Position numbers and translations under genes: made by a program. The notes beneath the pieces were generated by a model. The model ran no database searches. It was not told the origin of the DNA and saw only the letters and a list, made by a program, of their open reading frames with translations. Positions 46,284 through 54,932 of a DNA stretch of 64,000 bases are shown here, in pieces. The stretch is taken from contig NZ_WKJD01000016.1 of NCBI RefSeq assembly GCF_009674665.1, positions 248,001-312,000 of the forward strand. Direction: 5' to 3'. Source of the stretch: Agromyces kandeliae. Its GTDB lineage: Bacteria; Actinomycetota; Actinomycetes; Actinomycetales; Microbacteriaceae. Numbering within the stretch: the stretch's first letter is position 1; each line of letters starts with the position of its first letter.

Positions 46284-46463
46284 CTACGCGGCTCGGTGCT
46301 GCTGCGCGGCGCGCTTCGCGCGCTCCTCGGCCTCGATCTTCGCGTAGGCGTCGCGCTCGGTGCGGTCGGCGCGCAGCAGGGAGCGCATCACGAACCAGAA
46401 GATGAGTCCGATCAGCACGGTCGGCGCGAGCGACCAGAGCGCGTTCAGCCAGAAGTCGTCCAT
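46284..46463 (-). CDS. small single-helix membrane protein, 59 aa
   Basis: The frame encodes MDDFWLNALWSLAPTVLIG, then a hydrophobic helix ending FWFVMRSLLRADR, then a charged helical tail (AYAKIEAEERAKRAAQQHRAA). The periplasmic end is short and the tail faces the cytoplasm. TATTCT (46473-46478) lies 9 nt before ATG 46463 as a promoter. It ends 7 nt before cls, so co-expression with cardiolipin synthase is likely. Function unknown; possibly a partner or regulator of Cls. Confidence 0.72.
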   Translation of the reverse strand: MDDFWLNALWSLAPTVLIGLIFWFVMRSLLRADRTERDAYAKIEAEERAKRAAQQHRAA

Positions 46464-46490
46464 AACCGTTCCAGAATACCCGCGGAATCC

Positions 46491-46640
46491 TCAACCGGAG
46501 GTGATGATGCCCCAGATGCCCGATCCGAGCAGGTACACGCCCACGGCGGCGACGATCACCCAGATCGCGATCCGCGCGAACGACGGCTGCCGCGGATCGC
46601 GGTCCGGCTCGAGGTCCTTCTTGGGGAGGTAGTCGTTCAT
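46491..46640 (-). CDS. small membrane protein, 49 aa
   Basis: The frame encodes MNDYLPKKDLEPDRDPRQ, followed by one transmembrane helix (FARIAIWVIVAAVGVYLLG, then SGIWGIITSG). The charged N terminus should be cytoplasmic. AAGGA lies 8 nt before ATG 46640, and the gene starts 13 nt after lysS, so it is probably on the lysS message. This tiny gene with an Asp-Pro-Arg-Gln motif before the helix is recognisable as a common actinobacterial small membrane protein, but its role is unknown. Confidence 0.72.
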   Translation of the reverse strand: MNDYLPKKDLEPDRDPRQPSFARIAIWVIVAAVGVYLLGSGIWGIITSG

Positions 46641-46653
46641 CGCGGCATCCTTC

Positions 46654-48162
46654 TCACTTGACCAGGGGGAACAGGATCGTCTCGCGGATGCCGAGGCCGG
46701 TGACCGCCATGAGCAGGCGATCGATGCCCATGCCCATGCCGCCCGTCGGCGGCATCCCGAACTCGAGCGCGCGCAGGAACTCCTCGTCGAGGCGCATCGC
46801 CTCGGGGTCGCCTCCGGCAGCGAGGCGCGCCTGCTCGACGAACCGCTCGCGCTGCACGACCGGATCGACGAGTTCGGAGTAGCCCGTCGCGAGCTCGAAG
46901 CCGCGCACGTAGAGGTCCCACTTCTCGACGACGCCGGGGATGGACCGGTGCTGCCGGACGAGGGGCGACGTGTCGAGCGGGAAGTCCATGACGAACGTCG
47001 GCCGCGTGAGGCCCGACTTCACGTGGTGCTCCCAGAGCTCCTCGACGTACTTGCCGGGCAGCGGGTGGTCGACCTCGATCTCGACGGCGTCGGCGAGCTC
47101 CTTCAGCCGCGACATCGGCGTCTCGGGGGTGATCTCCTCGCCGACCGCCGCGGAGAGCGAGTCGTACATCGAGAGGCGATCCCACTCGCCGCCGAGGTCG
47201 TACTCGGTGCCGTCGGCCCAGGTCACCACGTGCGAGCCGGCGACCGCGTACGCGGCGTCCTGGATGAGCTTCTGCGTGAGGTCGGCGATGGAGTTGTAGT
47301 CGCCGTACGCCTGATAGGCCTCGAGCATCGCGAACTCGGGGCTGTGCGTGGAGTCGGCGCCCTCGTTGCGGAAGTTCCGGTTGATCTCGAACACGCGCTC
47401 GATGCCGCCCACGACGGCGCGCTTGAGGTAGAGCTCGGGCGCGATGCGCAGGAACAGCTCGGTGTCGAACGCGTTCGAGTGGGTGACGAACGGCCGGGCC
47501 GAGGCACCGCCGTGCATCACCTGAAGCATGGGCGTCTCGACCTCGACGAAGCCCAGGCTCGTGAAGGTCGAGCGGAGGCTCGCGTTGACCGCGGCACGGT
47601 CGAGGACGTTGCGGCGCGCCTGCTCGCGCGCGATGAGGTCGAGGTAGCGGCTGCGGACGCGCGTCTCCTCCGAGAGCTCGTTGTGCAGGTTCGGCAGCGG
47701 GTTGATGGCCTTGGCCGCCATCCGCCACTCCGTCGCCATGATCGACAGCTCGCCGCGACGGCTCGTGATGACCTCGCCAGCCACGAAGACGTGGTCGCCG
47801 AGGTCGACGAGCTCCTTCCACGCCGCGAGCGCCTCCTCACCGACCTCGCCGAGCGACACCATCGCCTGGATGCGGCTGCCGTCGCCCGACTGCAGCGCCG
47901 CGAAGCACAGCTTGCCGGTGTTGCGGAGGTGCACGACGCGGCCGGACACGCCGACCGCCTCACCGCTCCGCTCGTCGACGCCGAGCCCGACGAAGCGCGC
48001 ACGCACCTCGGGGATGGTCGTCGTGACGGGCACCGAGACCGGGTACGCGCCGTCGCCGAGGTCGGCGGCGTCGGCGATGAGCCGCTCGCGCTTGGCCAGC
48101 CGCACGGCCTTCTGCTCCGAGATCTCCTCGGCGGTCGGCTCGTGCGTGGTCTCGTCGGCCAT
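46654..48162 (-). CDS. lysS: lysyl-tRNA synthetase, class II
   Basis: The 502-aa class II enzyme charges tRNA-Lys. The N-terminal OB-fold contains [20 protein letters not shown]. Catalytic motifs are motif 1 ([10 protein letters not shown]), motif 2 ([20 protein letters not shown]) and motif 3 ([15 protein letters not shown]). Length is normal. ATG 48162 has GGAG 6 nt upstream, and TACGCT near 48220 in the 111-nt gap before panC is a possible own promoter. Confidence 0.97.
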   Translation of the reverse strand: MADETTHEPTAEEISEQKAVRLAKRERLIADAADLGDGAYPVSVPVTTTIPEVRARFVGLGVDERSGEAVGVSGRVVHLRNTGKLCFAALQSGDGSRIQAMVSLGEVGEEALAAWKELVDLGDHVFVAGEVITSRRGELSIMATEWRMAAKAINPLPNLHNELSEETRVRSRYLDLIAREQARRNVLDRAAVNASLRSTFTSLGFVEVETPMLQVMHGGASARPFVTHSNAFDTELFLRIAPELYLKRAVVGGIERVFEINRNFRNEGADSTHSPEFAMLEAYQAYGDYNSIADLTQKLIQDAAYAVAGSHVVTWADGTEYDLGGEWDRLSMYDSLSAAVGEEITPETPMSRLKELADAVEIEVDHPLPGKYVEELWEHHVKSGLTRPTFVMDFPLDTSPLVRQHRSIPGVVEKWDLYVRGFELATGYSELVDPVVQRERFVEQARLAAGGDPEAMRLDEEFLRALEFGMPPTGGMGMGIDRLLMAVTGLGIRETILFPLVK

Positions 48163-48273
48163 TGGCGTCTCCGGTGTCGGGGCGGGTTCGTGGGGTGCGC
48201 ATCCGAGGGGATGCCATCCACCAGCGTATCCCGCTGCGACGCGCCGACCTGAAGGGCAGCCGGATGCCTCGGC

Positions 48274-49212
48274 TCAGCCGAGCACGATGCCGGCGTTGTC
48301 GATCAGCCGCGTTCCGCCCACGCGGGCGGCGACGAGCACGGTCGCCTCGCCGGTCGCCGCCTCGTCGACGGGCAGGAACGTGGCCGGGTCGACGACCACG
48401 AGGTAGTCGAGCTCGATGGCCTCGTGGTCGCCGAACGCGGCGGCCGCCTCGGCGAGGACCTCGTCGAGGCCCTCCGCCGCGGCGGCCTCGGCGGCCGCGA
48501 GCGACTCGGACAGGGCGAGCGCCGCGCGGCGTCCGTCGGCGTCGAGGTAGCGGTTGCGGCTCGACAGCGCGAGGCCGTCGGACTCGCGGACCGTCGGGAC
48601 GATCTCGATCGCGAGGGGCGCGTTGAGGTCGGCCACCATCCGGCGGACGAGGAAGGCCTGCTGCGCGTCCTTCTGGCCGAACACGGCGGTGTCGGGCTGC
48701 ACGATGTGGAAGAGCTTCGCGACGACGGTCAGCATGCCGTCGAAGTGCCCGGGGCGCGAGGCGCCCTCGTAGAGCGTGCCCACGTGACCGGCCACGACGC
48801 TCGTCTCGACGGCGCCCTCCGGGTACATCTCGCCCGCCGTCGGGGCGAACACCAGGTCGACGCCCTCGTGCGCGAGCGCGGCGACGTCGGCGTCGAGCGT
48901 CCGCGGATAGCGGTCGAGGTCCTCGCCCGCGCCGAACTGCAGGGGGTTCACGAAGATCGACACGACGACCGCGTCGGCGAGCTCGCGCGCACGCCGCACG
49001 AGTGCGAGGTGGCCGTCGTGGAGCGCGCCCATGGTCGGGACGAGGGCGACCGTGCGCCGGGCGTCCCGCAGCCCGGCGATCGCGTCGCGGATGCCGGCGA
49101 TCGTGCCGTGCACCTCCGGTCGCACCGGTCCGCTTCCGGGGTCGGTCGCCACGGCGCCGGCCCCCGTGGCCGCGCCGCCGAAGCGGCGGGCCCGCTCGTC
49201 GTCGCCCGTCAC
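48274..49212 (-). CDS. panC: pantothenate synthetase
   Basis: PanC condenses pantoate with beta-alanine using ATP. The 312-aa protein has the nucleotide motif [10 protein letters not shown] (residues 59-68), [35 protein letters not shown] and the ERS-type [13 protein letters not shown]. About 35 N-terminal residues precede the usual start, possibly from an early GTG; a shorter in-frame start cannot be excluded. GTG 49212 overlaps the DUF2520 gene stop by 4 nt (GTGA). panB and panD are not in the window. Confidence 0.96.
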   Translation of the reverse strand: MTGDDERARRFGGAATGAGAVATDPGSGPVRPEVHGTIAGIRDAIAGLRDARRTVALVPTMGALHDGHLALVRRARELADAVVVSIFVNPLQFGAGEDLDRYPRTLDADVAALAHEGVDLVFAPTAGEMYPEGAVETSVVAGHVGTLYEGASRPGHFDGMLTVVAKLFHIVQPDTAVFGQKDAQQAFLVRRMVADLNAPLAIEIVPTVRESDGLALSSRNRYLDADGRRAALALSESLAAAEAAAAEGLDEVLAEAAAAFGDHEAIELDYLVVVDPATFLPVDEAATGEATVLVAARVGGTRLIDNAGIVLG

Positions 49213-49970
49213 GCGCCACCTCCCGACGGCCGATCGTCATCGGCCCCGTCGATCGTAGCCGCCCCGTCGATCAGCGGCCCCGGGTCGTGTCGGGCGAGCG
49301 CGTTCTCGACGGAGCTGCGGACGAGCGGTGCGAGGACGGCGCCGGCCCGCGGCATCCCGATGCCCTCGAGGATGCCCGTGGCCTGGTCGACGATCGCCGT
49401 GGAGAACGAGACCGCGGTGTCGATCGCCTCGGCGTACGCCGGCCGGTCGGACTCCCCGACGACGAACGGCTCGCCCCCCATCTCGACGACGAGCGCCTGG
49501 GCGATCGGCAGGACCGGCGCGGGCGCGGTGACGGCGAACCACGTGCCGGCGAGGCGGCCCAGGTCGAGGCTGGTCCCGGTGAACGACATGGCCGGGTGGA
49601 TGGCGAGCGGGATCGCGCCGGCCCGCATCGCCGGTTCGAGCACGCCGACGCCGTGCGCCGCCGCGGTGTGCACGACGAGCTGACCCGGGCGCCAGGCTCC
49701 CGCGGTCGCGAGTCCCTCGACGAGCGAGCCGAGCTCGTCGGCCGGAACGGCGAGCAGGACCAGTTCGCTCCGCTCGACGATATCGGGCAGGGCGAGGATC
49801 GGCACGTCCGGCAGCATCGCGGCGGCGCGCTCGCGACTCGCGTCGGACACCGCGGCGATGCCCGTGAGCGCATGGCCGGCGCCGCCGAGTGCGGAGGCGA
49901 GGACCGCGCCGACGCGCCCCGCCCCGATCGTGCCGACGCCGAGGCGCCCGGCCCGCTGGTCAGGACGCAT
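49209..49970 (-). CDS. Rossmann-fold and DUF2520 domain protein
   Basis: The 253-aa protein has an N-terminal NADP-type Rossmann motif ([20 protein letters not shown]) and a helical DUF2520 domain ([37 protein letters not shown]), the architecture of 6-phosphogluconate/ketopantoate reductase-like enzymes. Direct coupling to panC (4-nt overlap) suggests it could reduce ketopantoate, an inference from context only. ATG 49970 overlaps the PH-domain gene stop by 11 nt. Confidence 0.88.
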   Translation of the reverse strand: MRPDQRAGRLGVGTIGAGRVGAVLASALGGAGHALTGIAAVSDASRERAAAMLPDVPILALPDIVERSELVLLAVPADELGSLVEGLATAGAWRPGQLVVHTAAAHGVGVLEPAMRAGAIPLAIHPAMSFTGTSLDLGRLAGTWFAVTAPAPVLPIAQALVVEMGGEPFVVGESDRPAYAEAIDTAVSFSTAIVDQATGILEGIGMPRAGAVLAPLVRSSVENALARHDPGPLIDGAATIDGADDDRPSGGGA

Positions 49971-51603
49971 GCTCGGCCCCCCACCGGTCGCTGCGGTCGC
50001 GGAGTGCGCGGTCGACCGCCTCGGCCGCGATGGCGGTGAACGCGGCGGCCGCGTCGGCGCGGTCGAGTGCGGGGACCTCGGGCGCGACGGGTCCGGCCAC
50101 CGTGTGGATGCGCAGCGACTCCAGTCGGAGCCCTCGTCGCACCGGCCCTGCCGCGACCGCGACCGACTGCATGCGCGCGAGCGGCACGAACGCGAGCCGG
50201 CGGAGCAGCCAACCGCTGCGGAGCACCGCCGTGCCGCCCTCGACCGCGATGCCGATCCGACGCCACGAGAACGGCCGGATCCACGCCGCTCGGCGCGGTG
50301 CCGAGGTGAAGCCCGTCGCGGGCCCCGTGCCCGCGAGGCCGGCGTCGAGCAGCGGGGCGAGGTCGTCGAGCGCGTCGGGTGCGAGCAGGCCGATCACGCG
50401 ACGGACGTCGGCGGCGGTGCCGACGGGCAGCACGAGCGTGCGCCGGGCGGCGTCGCCCGCCTGCGCGACCGACTGGCCCGCGACGTTCACGCGCACCGTC
50501 CACCAGCCGAACGCACGCCACAGCAGCCACTGCGACGCCTCGATCGCGTGCACCCGGCCGGGCGGGATGGTCTGGTTGGCGGTCGAGAGCAGCCCCGACC
50601 CGATGCGGACGCCGTCGCGCGTGCCGGCGATCGAGTATCGGAGCGAGCCGGTGATCCGCGACCACAGGTAGCTCACGACGCCGATCGCGGCGGGGACGAA
50701 GGTGAACAGCATCCACAGCGTGCCGGTCGTGAGCGCCACGACGATGATCACGATGATCGCGACGAACCAGATCATCGAGCCGCCGAGCAGCGCCGACGCG
50801 ATCACGCGAGGCAGCGGGAGCCGCACCACCGATTCGGGCGGGGCGAGATCGGGGTCGAGCTCGGGCGAGAGGAACTCGTCGACGCGACGCCCGACCACCG
50901 CGCCGGCGCGATCGACCACGGACGGCGCGCCGGATGCGGGCGGCGCGACGCCCGCGTCATCCGCCCCCGCCCCATCGGCCGCGTCGGCGTCGCCCGTGGC
51001 GCCGGACTCCTGCCGTCGGGCGCCCGACGCCAGGCGCAGCAGGTCGCCGCGAAGGCGATCGGCCTGCGCCGAGCCGAGGTAGGACAGGTCGACGTTGCCC
51101 GACTGGCCGGCGACCGAGACGTCGAGCTTGGCCGCGCCGAAGAGCCGGGCGAAGACCGGGCGCGCGATGTTGATGCCCTGGATGCGGTCGAGCCGCGCGC
51201 TGCGATGCGAACGGAACAGGATGCCGCTGCGCACCTCGAGCGCCTCGCCGGTGACCCGGAACGTGTGCATCCGCCAGGCGAACCAGAACGCGAGGACGAC
51301 GAGCGCGACGACGACGAGGAGGCCGAGCAGGGCCCACCCGAGGAGCCCGTGCGCGACGATCCCGGTCACCGGGTCCTCCGCCCAGTCGCCGCCGAAGTCC
51401 GGCGTCCCGCCGGGCGCCTCGGCACCCGGTGCGAAGAACAGCACGAAGACCTCGACGATGCGCTCCCGCAGGTTCGCGAGCACGAACCCGAGCACGGCGA
51501 TGAGCACGAGGCCGCCCCGCAGCAGCGGGCTCGCCGGATGGAGCCGATGCCACTCGCCGTCGGCGAGCGGGCCGATCGGCGTGCGGATCGCGGGCTCGGT
51601 CAC
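49960..51603 (-). CDS. PH domain-containing (bPH2/DUF304, YdbT-like) membrane protein
   Basis: The 547-aa protein has paired helices (LLRGGLVLIAVLGFVLANL, ALLGLLVVVALVVLAFWFAW; FVAIIVIIVVALTTGTLWMLF) and at least two bPH2 modules (FRVTGEALEVRSGILFRSHRSARLD region; YSIAGTRDGVRIGSGLLSTANQTI region; a possible third after residue 440). These modules are found in YdbS/YdbT, which help protect against antimicrobial compounds in Bacillus. GTG 51603 overlaps the upstream PH gene by 4 nt. Confidence 0.9.
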   Translation of the reverse strand: MTEPAIRTPIGPLADGEWHRLHPASPLLRGGLVLIAVLGFVLANLRERIVEVFVLFFAPGAEAPGGTPDFGGDWAEDPVTGIVAHGLLGWALLGLLVVVALVVLAFWFAWRMHTFRVTGEALEVRSGILFRSHRSARLDRIQGINIARPVFARLFGAAKLDVSVAGQSGNVDLSYLGSAQADRLRGDLLRLASGARRQESGATGDADAADGAGADDAGVAPPASGAPSVVDRAGAVVGRRVDEFLSPELDPDLAPPESVVRLPLPRVIASALLGGSMIWFVAIIVIIVVALTTGTLWMLFTFVPAAIGVVSYLWSRITGSLRYSIAGTRDGVRIGSGLLSTANQTIPPGRVHAIEASQWLLWRAFGWWTVRVNVAGQSVAQAGDAARRTLVLPVGTAADVRRVIGLLAPDALDDLAPLLDAGLAGTGPATGFTSAPRRAAWIRPFSWRRIGIAVEGGTAVLRSGWLLRRLAFVPLARMQSVAVAAGPVRRGLRLESLRIHTVAGPVAPEVPALDRADAAAAFTAIAAEAVDRALRDRSDRWGAEHAS

Positions 51604-52139
51604 AGGCCCGCCCTGCGGGTCTCGGCGAGCGCGACGAGTTCGTCGCGGAGTCGCTCGGCGTCGTCGAGGGGGAGCCCCGGCAGCGTCACGGCGGTCGACG
51701 CCGCGGCGGTGACGAACTTCAGGTCGGCGAGCCCGAGGGCCCGCGACACGGGCCCGCGCGTGATGTCGACGAGCTGCATGCGGCCGTACGGCACCGCCAC
51801 CTGGCGCTGGAACATGATGCCCCGCCGGAAGACGAGGTCGTCGGCCCGGCGCCGGTACCCGATCGAGCGGACCCGTCGCGGCTCGAACGCGATGGAGACG
51901 AGCGCGATCACGCCGACCGCGATGCCCGCCCAGGTCGCCCACGGCAGGTCGAACCACGACCCGACGACGAGGAGCACGGCGACCGTGATGCCGGCCCCGA
52001 TGACGGACCCGACGACCTCGACCACGACGTGCTTCGGCGAGACGCGGCGCCAGTCGTCGTCGACGTGGGCGCGGGTGTCGTCGGTCGCGGGTGCGTCGGA
52101 TGCGGGCGCGTCGGATGCGGCGTGCTCGGGGTCAGGCAT
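51600..52139 (-). CDS. PH domain-containing (YdbS-like) membrane protein
   Basis: The 179-aa protein has two transmembrane helices (VVVEVVGSVIGAGITVAVLLVVG and ATWAGIAVGVIALVSIAF) and one bPH2 module (GYRRRADDLVFRRGIMFQRQ, VPYGRMQLVDITRGPVSRAL). It pairs with the larger YdbT-like protein encoded directly after it (4-nt overlap), as in Bacillus ydbST, so the two likely form a complex. Start ATG 52139 overlaps the DUF3180 gene by 8 nt. Confidence 0.9.
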   Translation of the reverse strand: MPDPEHAASDAPASDAPATDDTRAHVDDDWRRVSPKHVVVEVVGSVIGAGITVAVLLVVGSWFDLPWATWAGIAVGVIALVSIAFEPRRVRSIGYRRRADDLVFRRGIMFQRQVAVPYGRMQLVDITRGPVSRALGLADLKFVTAAASTAVTLPGLPLDDAERLRDELVALAETRRAGL

Positions 52140-52599
52140 GCGCCGAACCCTCCTCTTCGGGGTCGTCGGGCGGAAGCGTGCAGAAGTGCTCGGCGACGAG
52201 TCCGCCGGTCAGCAGCAGCGCGGCGCCGATCGCGGTGGCGACGGCCATCCAGGTCGTCCCGGCGGGCGGGAGGACGCTTCGCGTGAGCAGGAAGACCGTG
52301 ATGCCGATGCCGACGCCGAGCACGAGCGCGCCGGTGACGCTGCTCGCCTTGGCGAGCACGGCGATGCGGGCAGCGCGGAACGGGTCGACCCGTCGGGTGC
52401 GATCGCCGCGCACGGCCTGCCGGATCGGCCACGCCACGAGCACGACGATCGCACCGACGCCGACGAGCGTGACGGCGAGCGAGATCGGCGGAACGAGCGC
52501 GGTCGCCCCTGCCGCGACGAGCGCGAGCTCGCCGAGGTACCCGACCGCGAGGCCGACCACCGCGAACGCGACGAGGGTCGAGGCATGCGTGCGACTCAC
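52132..52599 (-). CDS. DUF3180 domain-containing membrane protein
   Basis: The 155-aa protein has four predicted helices (LVAFAVVGLAVGYLGELAL, PPISLAVTLVGVGAIVVLVAW, LGVGIGITVFLLT, WMAVATAIGAALLLTGGLVA), matching DUF3180, an actinobacterial family always found after folK. Its function is unknown. GTG 52599 overlaps the folK stop by 4 nt. Confidence 0.92.
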   Translation of the reverse strand: MSRTHASTLVAFAVVGLAVGYLGELALVAAGATALVPPISLAVTLVGVGAIVVLVAWPIRQAVRGDRTRRVDPFRAARIAVLAKASSVTGALVLGVGIGITVFLLTRSVLPPAGTTWMAVATAIGAALLLTGGLVAEHFCTLPPDDPEEEGSAHA

Positions 52600-53081
52600 C
52601 GTCGGACCACCTCGTCGGTCGCCTCGGCCCGGAGTGCCGCGACCGCCCCGCGACCGGCGATCTCGGCGTCGGGCTCGACGTCGAGCCACGGCTGCAGGAC
52701 GAAGGCCCGCTCCCACGCGCGGGGGTGGGGCAGTTCGAGCCGCTCGTCGGCGAGGCGGACGCCGCGGACGTCGATGAGGTCGAGGTCGAGCGTGCGATCG
52801 CCCCACCGCGTCTCGCGGGTGCGCCCGTGCTCGGCCTCGACGCGCTGGAGCAGGTCGAGGAGGGCGTGCGGCCCGAGCCGGGTCTCGACGACGATCACGC
52901 CGTTGAGGTACCGCGGGGCGTCGGGATCGACGCCGTCGAGGCGGACGGCCGCGCTCTCGTACACCGGTGAGACGGCGACGAGCTCGACACCGTCGGCCTC
53001 GGCGATGGCGCGCATCGCCGACGCCAGGGTCGCCTCGCGGTCGCCGAGGTTGGCCCCGTACGCGATCACGGCCCGGGTCAC
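52596..53081 (-). CDS. folK: 2-amino-4-hydroxy-6-hydroxymethyldihydropteridine diphosphokinase
   Basis: The 161-aa enzyme transfers pyrophosphate from ATP to the pterin made by FolB. Diagnostic segments are AYGANLGDREATL, SPVYESAAV, YLNGVIVVET, RVEAEHGRTR, RWGDRTLDLDLI and LPHPRAWERAFVL. GTG 53081 overlaps folB by 4 nt. Confidence 0.96.
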   Translation of the reverse strand: MTRAVIAYGANLGDREATLASAMRAIAEADGVELVAVSPVYESAAVRLDGVDPDAPRYLNGVIVVETRLGPHALLDLLQRVEAEHGRTRETRWGDRTLDLDLIDVRGVRLADERLELPHPRAWERAFVLQPWLDVEPDAEIAGRGAVAALRAEATDEVVRR

Positions 53082-53458
53082 GCGCGGCTCCGCACGATGG
53101 TGACGGCGACGTCGTCGAAGGGCACCTCGATGGGGGCCTGCGGCTTGTGCACCGTGACGGTCGCCTCCTCGACGGCGTCGAAGCCCAGGGCGACCGCGGC
53201 CACGCGCTCGGCGACCGTCTCGATGAGGTCGACGGGGTCGCGTTCGACCGCACGGGCGACGGCGACCGCGAGGTCGCCGTAGTGCACGGTGCGCGCGAGG
53301 TCGTCGCCGGATGCCGCGGCGGCGAGGTCGACGGCGACGGACACGTCGATCACGAACTCCTGTCCCTGCTCGCGTTCGAAGTCGAACACGCCGTGGTGCG
53401 CGCGCACGCGGATGCCGGTGACGGCGATCCGATCACGAGTGCTGGCCACGTCGTCCAC
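53078..53458 (-). CDS. folB: dihydroneopterin aldolase
   Basis: The 126-aa enzyme cleaves dihydroneopterin to the hydroxymethyl pterin. It shows RVRAHHGVFDFEREQGQEF, YGDLAVAVARAVE, LIETVAERVA and the C-terminal TVHKPQAPIEVPFDDVAVTI. The GTG at 53458 overlaps folP by 26 nt; a GTG three codons later (53449) is an equally plausible start, and family members usually begin just before DRIAVTGIR. Confidence 0.93.
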   Translation of the reverse strand: MDDVASTRDRIAVTGIRVRAHHGVFDFEREQGQEFVIDVSVAVDLAAAASGDDLARTVHYGDLAVAVARAVERDPVDLIETVAERVAAVALGFDAVEEATVTVHKPQAPIEVPFDDVAVTIVRSRA

Positions 53459-54308
53459 TCTGCCATGCGCGGGCGACGTCGAGGGCGACGCGCGTCCCCG
53501 CGACGTCGTGCACGCGGACGCCCCACGCCCCGGCCTGCGCGGAGAGCACGCTGACGACGGCCGTCGGCAGGTCGCGGTCCTCGACCGGTGCGCCCTCGGG
53601 CAGCAGTGCGCCGAGGAACCGCTTTCGCGAGGCGCCGACGAGGATCGGGAGGCCGAGCTCCGCGAGCACGTCGAGCTTGGCCAGCAGCTCCCAGTTCTGC
53701 CCGGCGCGCTTGGAGAAGCCGAGTCCCGGGTCGAGGATGAGCCGCTCGGTCGGGACTCCCGCCGCGACGAGCTCGTCCACCCGGCGGGCGAGCTCGTCGC
53801 GCACGTCGCGCGCGACGTCGTCGTACTCGGCGAGGTCGTCCATCCGGTCGGAGTGCCCGCGCCAGTGCATCGCGACGTAGGTCGCCCCGGAGTCGGCGGC
53901 GATCCGCGCCATGGCCTCGTCTGCGAGGCCGGCGGAGACGTCGTTGATGATCTCGGCGCCTGCCGCGACCGCGGCTCGAGCCGTCGAGGCGCGCATCGTG
54001 TCCACGCTCACGCGGAGCCCGCGACCCGCGAGGTCGCGGATGACCGGGATGACCCGCCGCAGCTCCTCGTCGGGATCGACGCGCGCCGCCCCGGGGCGCG
54101 TCGACTCGCCGCCGACGTCGAGCACGTCCGCGCCCTCGGCCACCAGCTGGAGCGCGTGCTCGATCGCGGCATCCGCGTCGAACCAGCGGCCGCCGTCGCT
54201 GAAGGAGTCGGGCGTGACGTTGACGACGCCCATGATGAGCGGCGCGAACGGCGCCGGCCCCGGCATCGCCGCCCCCCGGGCCGCCGCCTCGGGCGGCGTC
54301 TCAGGCAC
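53433..54308 (-). CDS. folP: dihydropteroate synthase
   Basis: The 291-aa enzyme joins p-aminobenzoate to the pterin and is the sulfonamide target. Hallmarks: MGVVNVTPDSFSDGGRW, DVGGESTRPGA, SVDTMRASTARAAVAAG, INDVSAG, YVAMHWRGHS, LILDPGLGFSK and LVGASRKRFLG. No obvious resistance insertion in the 2nd or 6th loop. GTG 54308 overlaps folE by 8 nt. Confidence 0.96.
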   Translation of the reverse strand: MPETPPEAAARGAAMPGPAPFAPLIMGVVNVTPDSFSDGGRWFDADAAIEHALQLVAEGADVLDVGGESTRPGAARVDPDEELRRVIPVIRDLAGRGLRVSVDTMRASTARAAVAAGAEIINDVSAGLADEAMARIAADSGATYVAMHWRGHSDRMDDLAEYDDVARDVRDELARRVDELVAAGVPTERLILDPGLGFSKRAGQNWELLAKLDVLAELGLPILVGASRKRFLGALLPEGAPVEDRDLPTAVVSVLSAQAGAWGVRVHDVAGTRVALDVARAWQSGRRGQHS

Positions 54309-54897
54309 CGCGGCCCGATCCGATGAGGGCGATGATCTCGGCCCGCGCCGCGGGCTCGGCGAGCTCGCCGCGACTGGCGATCGTGACCGTCGAGCTGCGC
54401 TCCTGCCGCGCTCCGCGCGCCGTGACGCACCCGTGCACGGCGTCGATCACCACGAGCACGCCCCGCGGGTCGAGCCCGGCGACCAGCGCGTCGGCGACCT
54501 CCTCGGCGATGCGCTCCTGCAGCTGCGGGCGGCTCGCGATCGTGTCGATCACCGCGGGGATGCGGCCGAGCCCGACGAGCCGCTCGCCCGGGAGGTAGGC
54601 GACGTGCGCGGTGCCGATGAAGGGCAGGAGGTGATGCTCGCACACCGACCGGAAGGCGAGGTCGCGGAGCACCACGGCGTCGGAGGTCGCGGGCACGCCC
54701 GCGGCGGTGTCGCCCGACGCGACCGTCTCGGCGAGGTGCGCGAGCGGGTCGGCGCCCACGCCGCTGAAGAAGTCGGCGTAGGCCTCGGCGACGCGCTGGG
54801 GGGTGCGCTCGAGGCCCGGCCGGTCAGGGTCCTCGCCGATGGCGAGGAGCAGCTCGCGCACGGCGCGCTCGATGCGGTCGGCGTCGACCCCCGTCAT
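54301..54897 (-). CDS. folE: GTP cyclohydrolase I
   Basis: The 198-aa enzyme makes dihydroneopterin triphosphate from GTP, the first step of folate synthesis. It has the zinc and active-site segments RSVCEHHLLPFIGTAHVAYL, GLGRIPAVIDTIASRPQLQE and VIDAVHGCVTARGARQ. ATG 54897 is chosen for its GGAGG 5 nt upstream; a GTG at 54936 overlapping the ftsH stop would add 13 residues. Confidence 0.96.
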   Translation of the reverse strand: MTGVDADRIERAVRELLLAIGEDPDRPGLERTPQRVAEAYADFFSGVGADPLAHLAETVASGDTAAGVPATSDAVVLRDLAFRSVCEHHLLPFIGTAHVAYLPGERLVGLGRIPAVIDTIASRPQLQERIAEEVADALVAGLDPRGVLVVIDAVHGCVTARGARQERSSTVTIASRGELAEPAARAEIIALIGSGRGA

Positions 54898-54932
54898 GGC
54901 ACCCTCCTCTGCGCCCTCCTCGGTGCCGCGGC

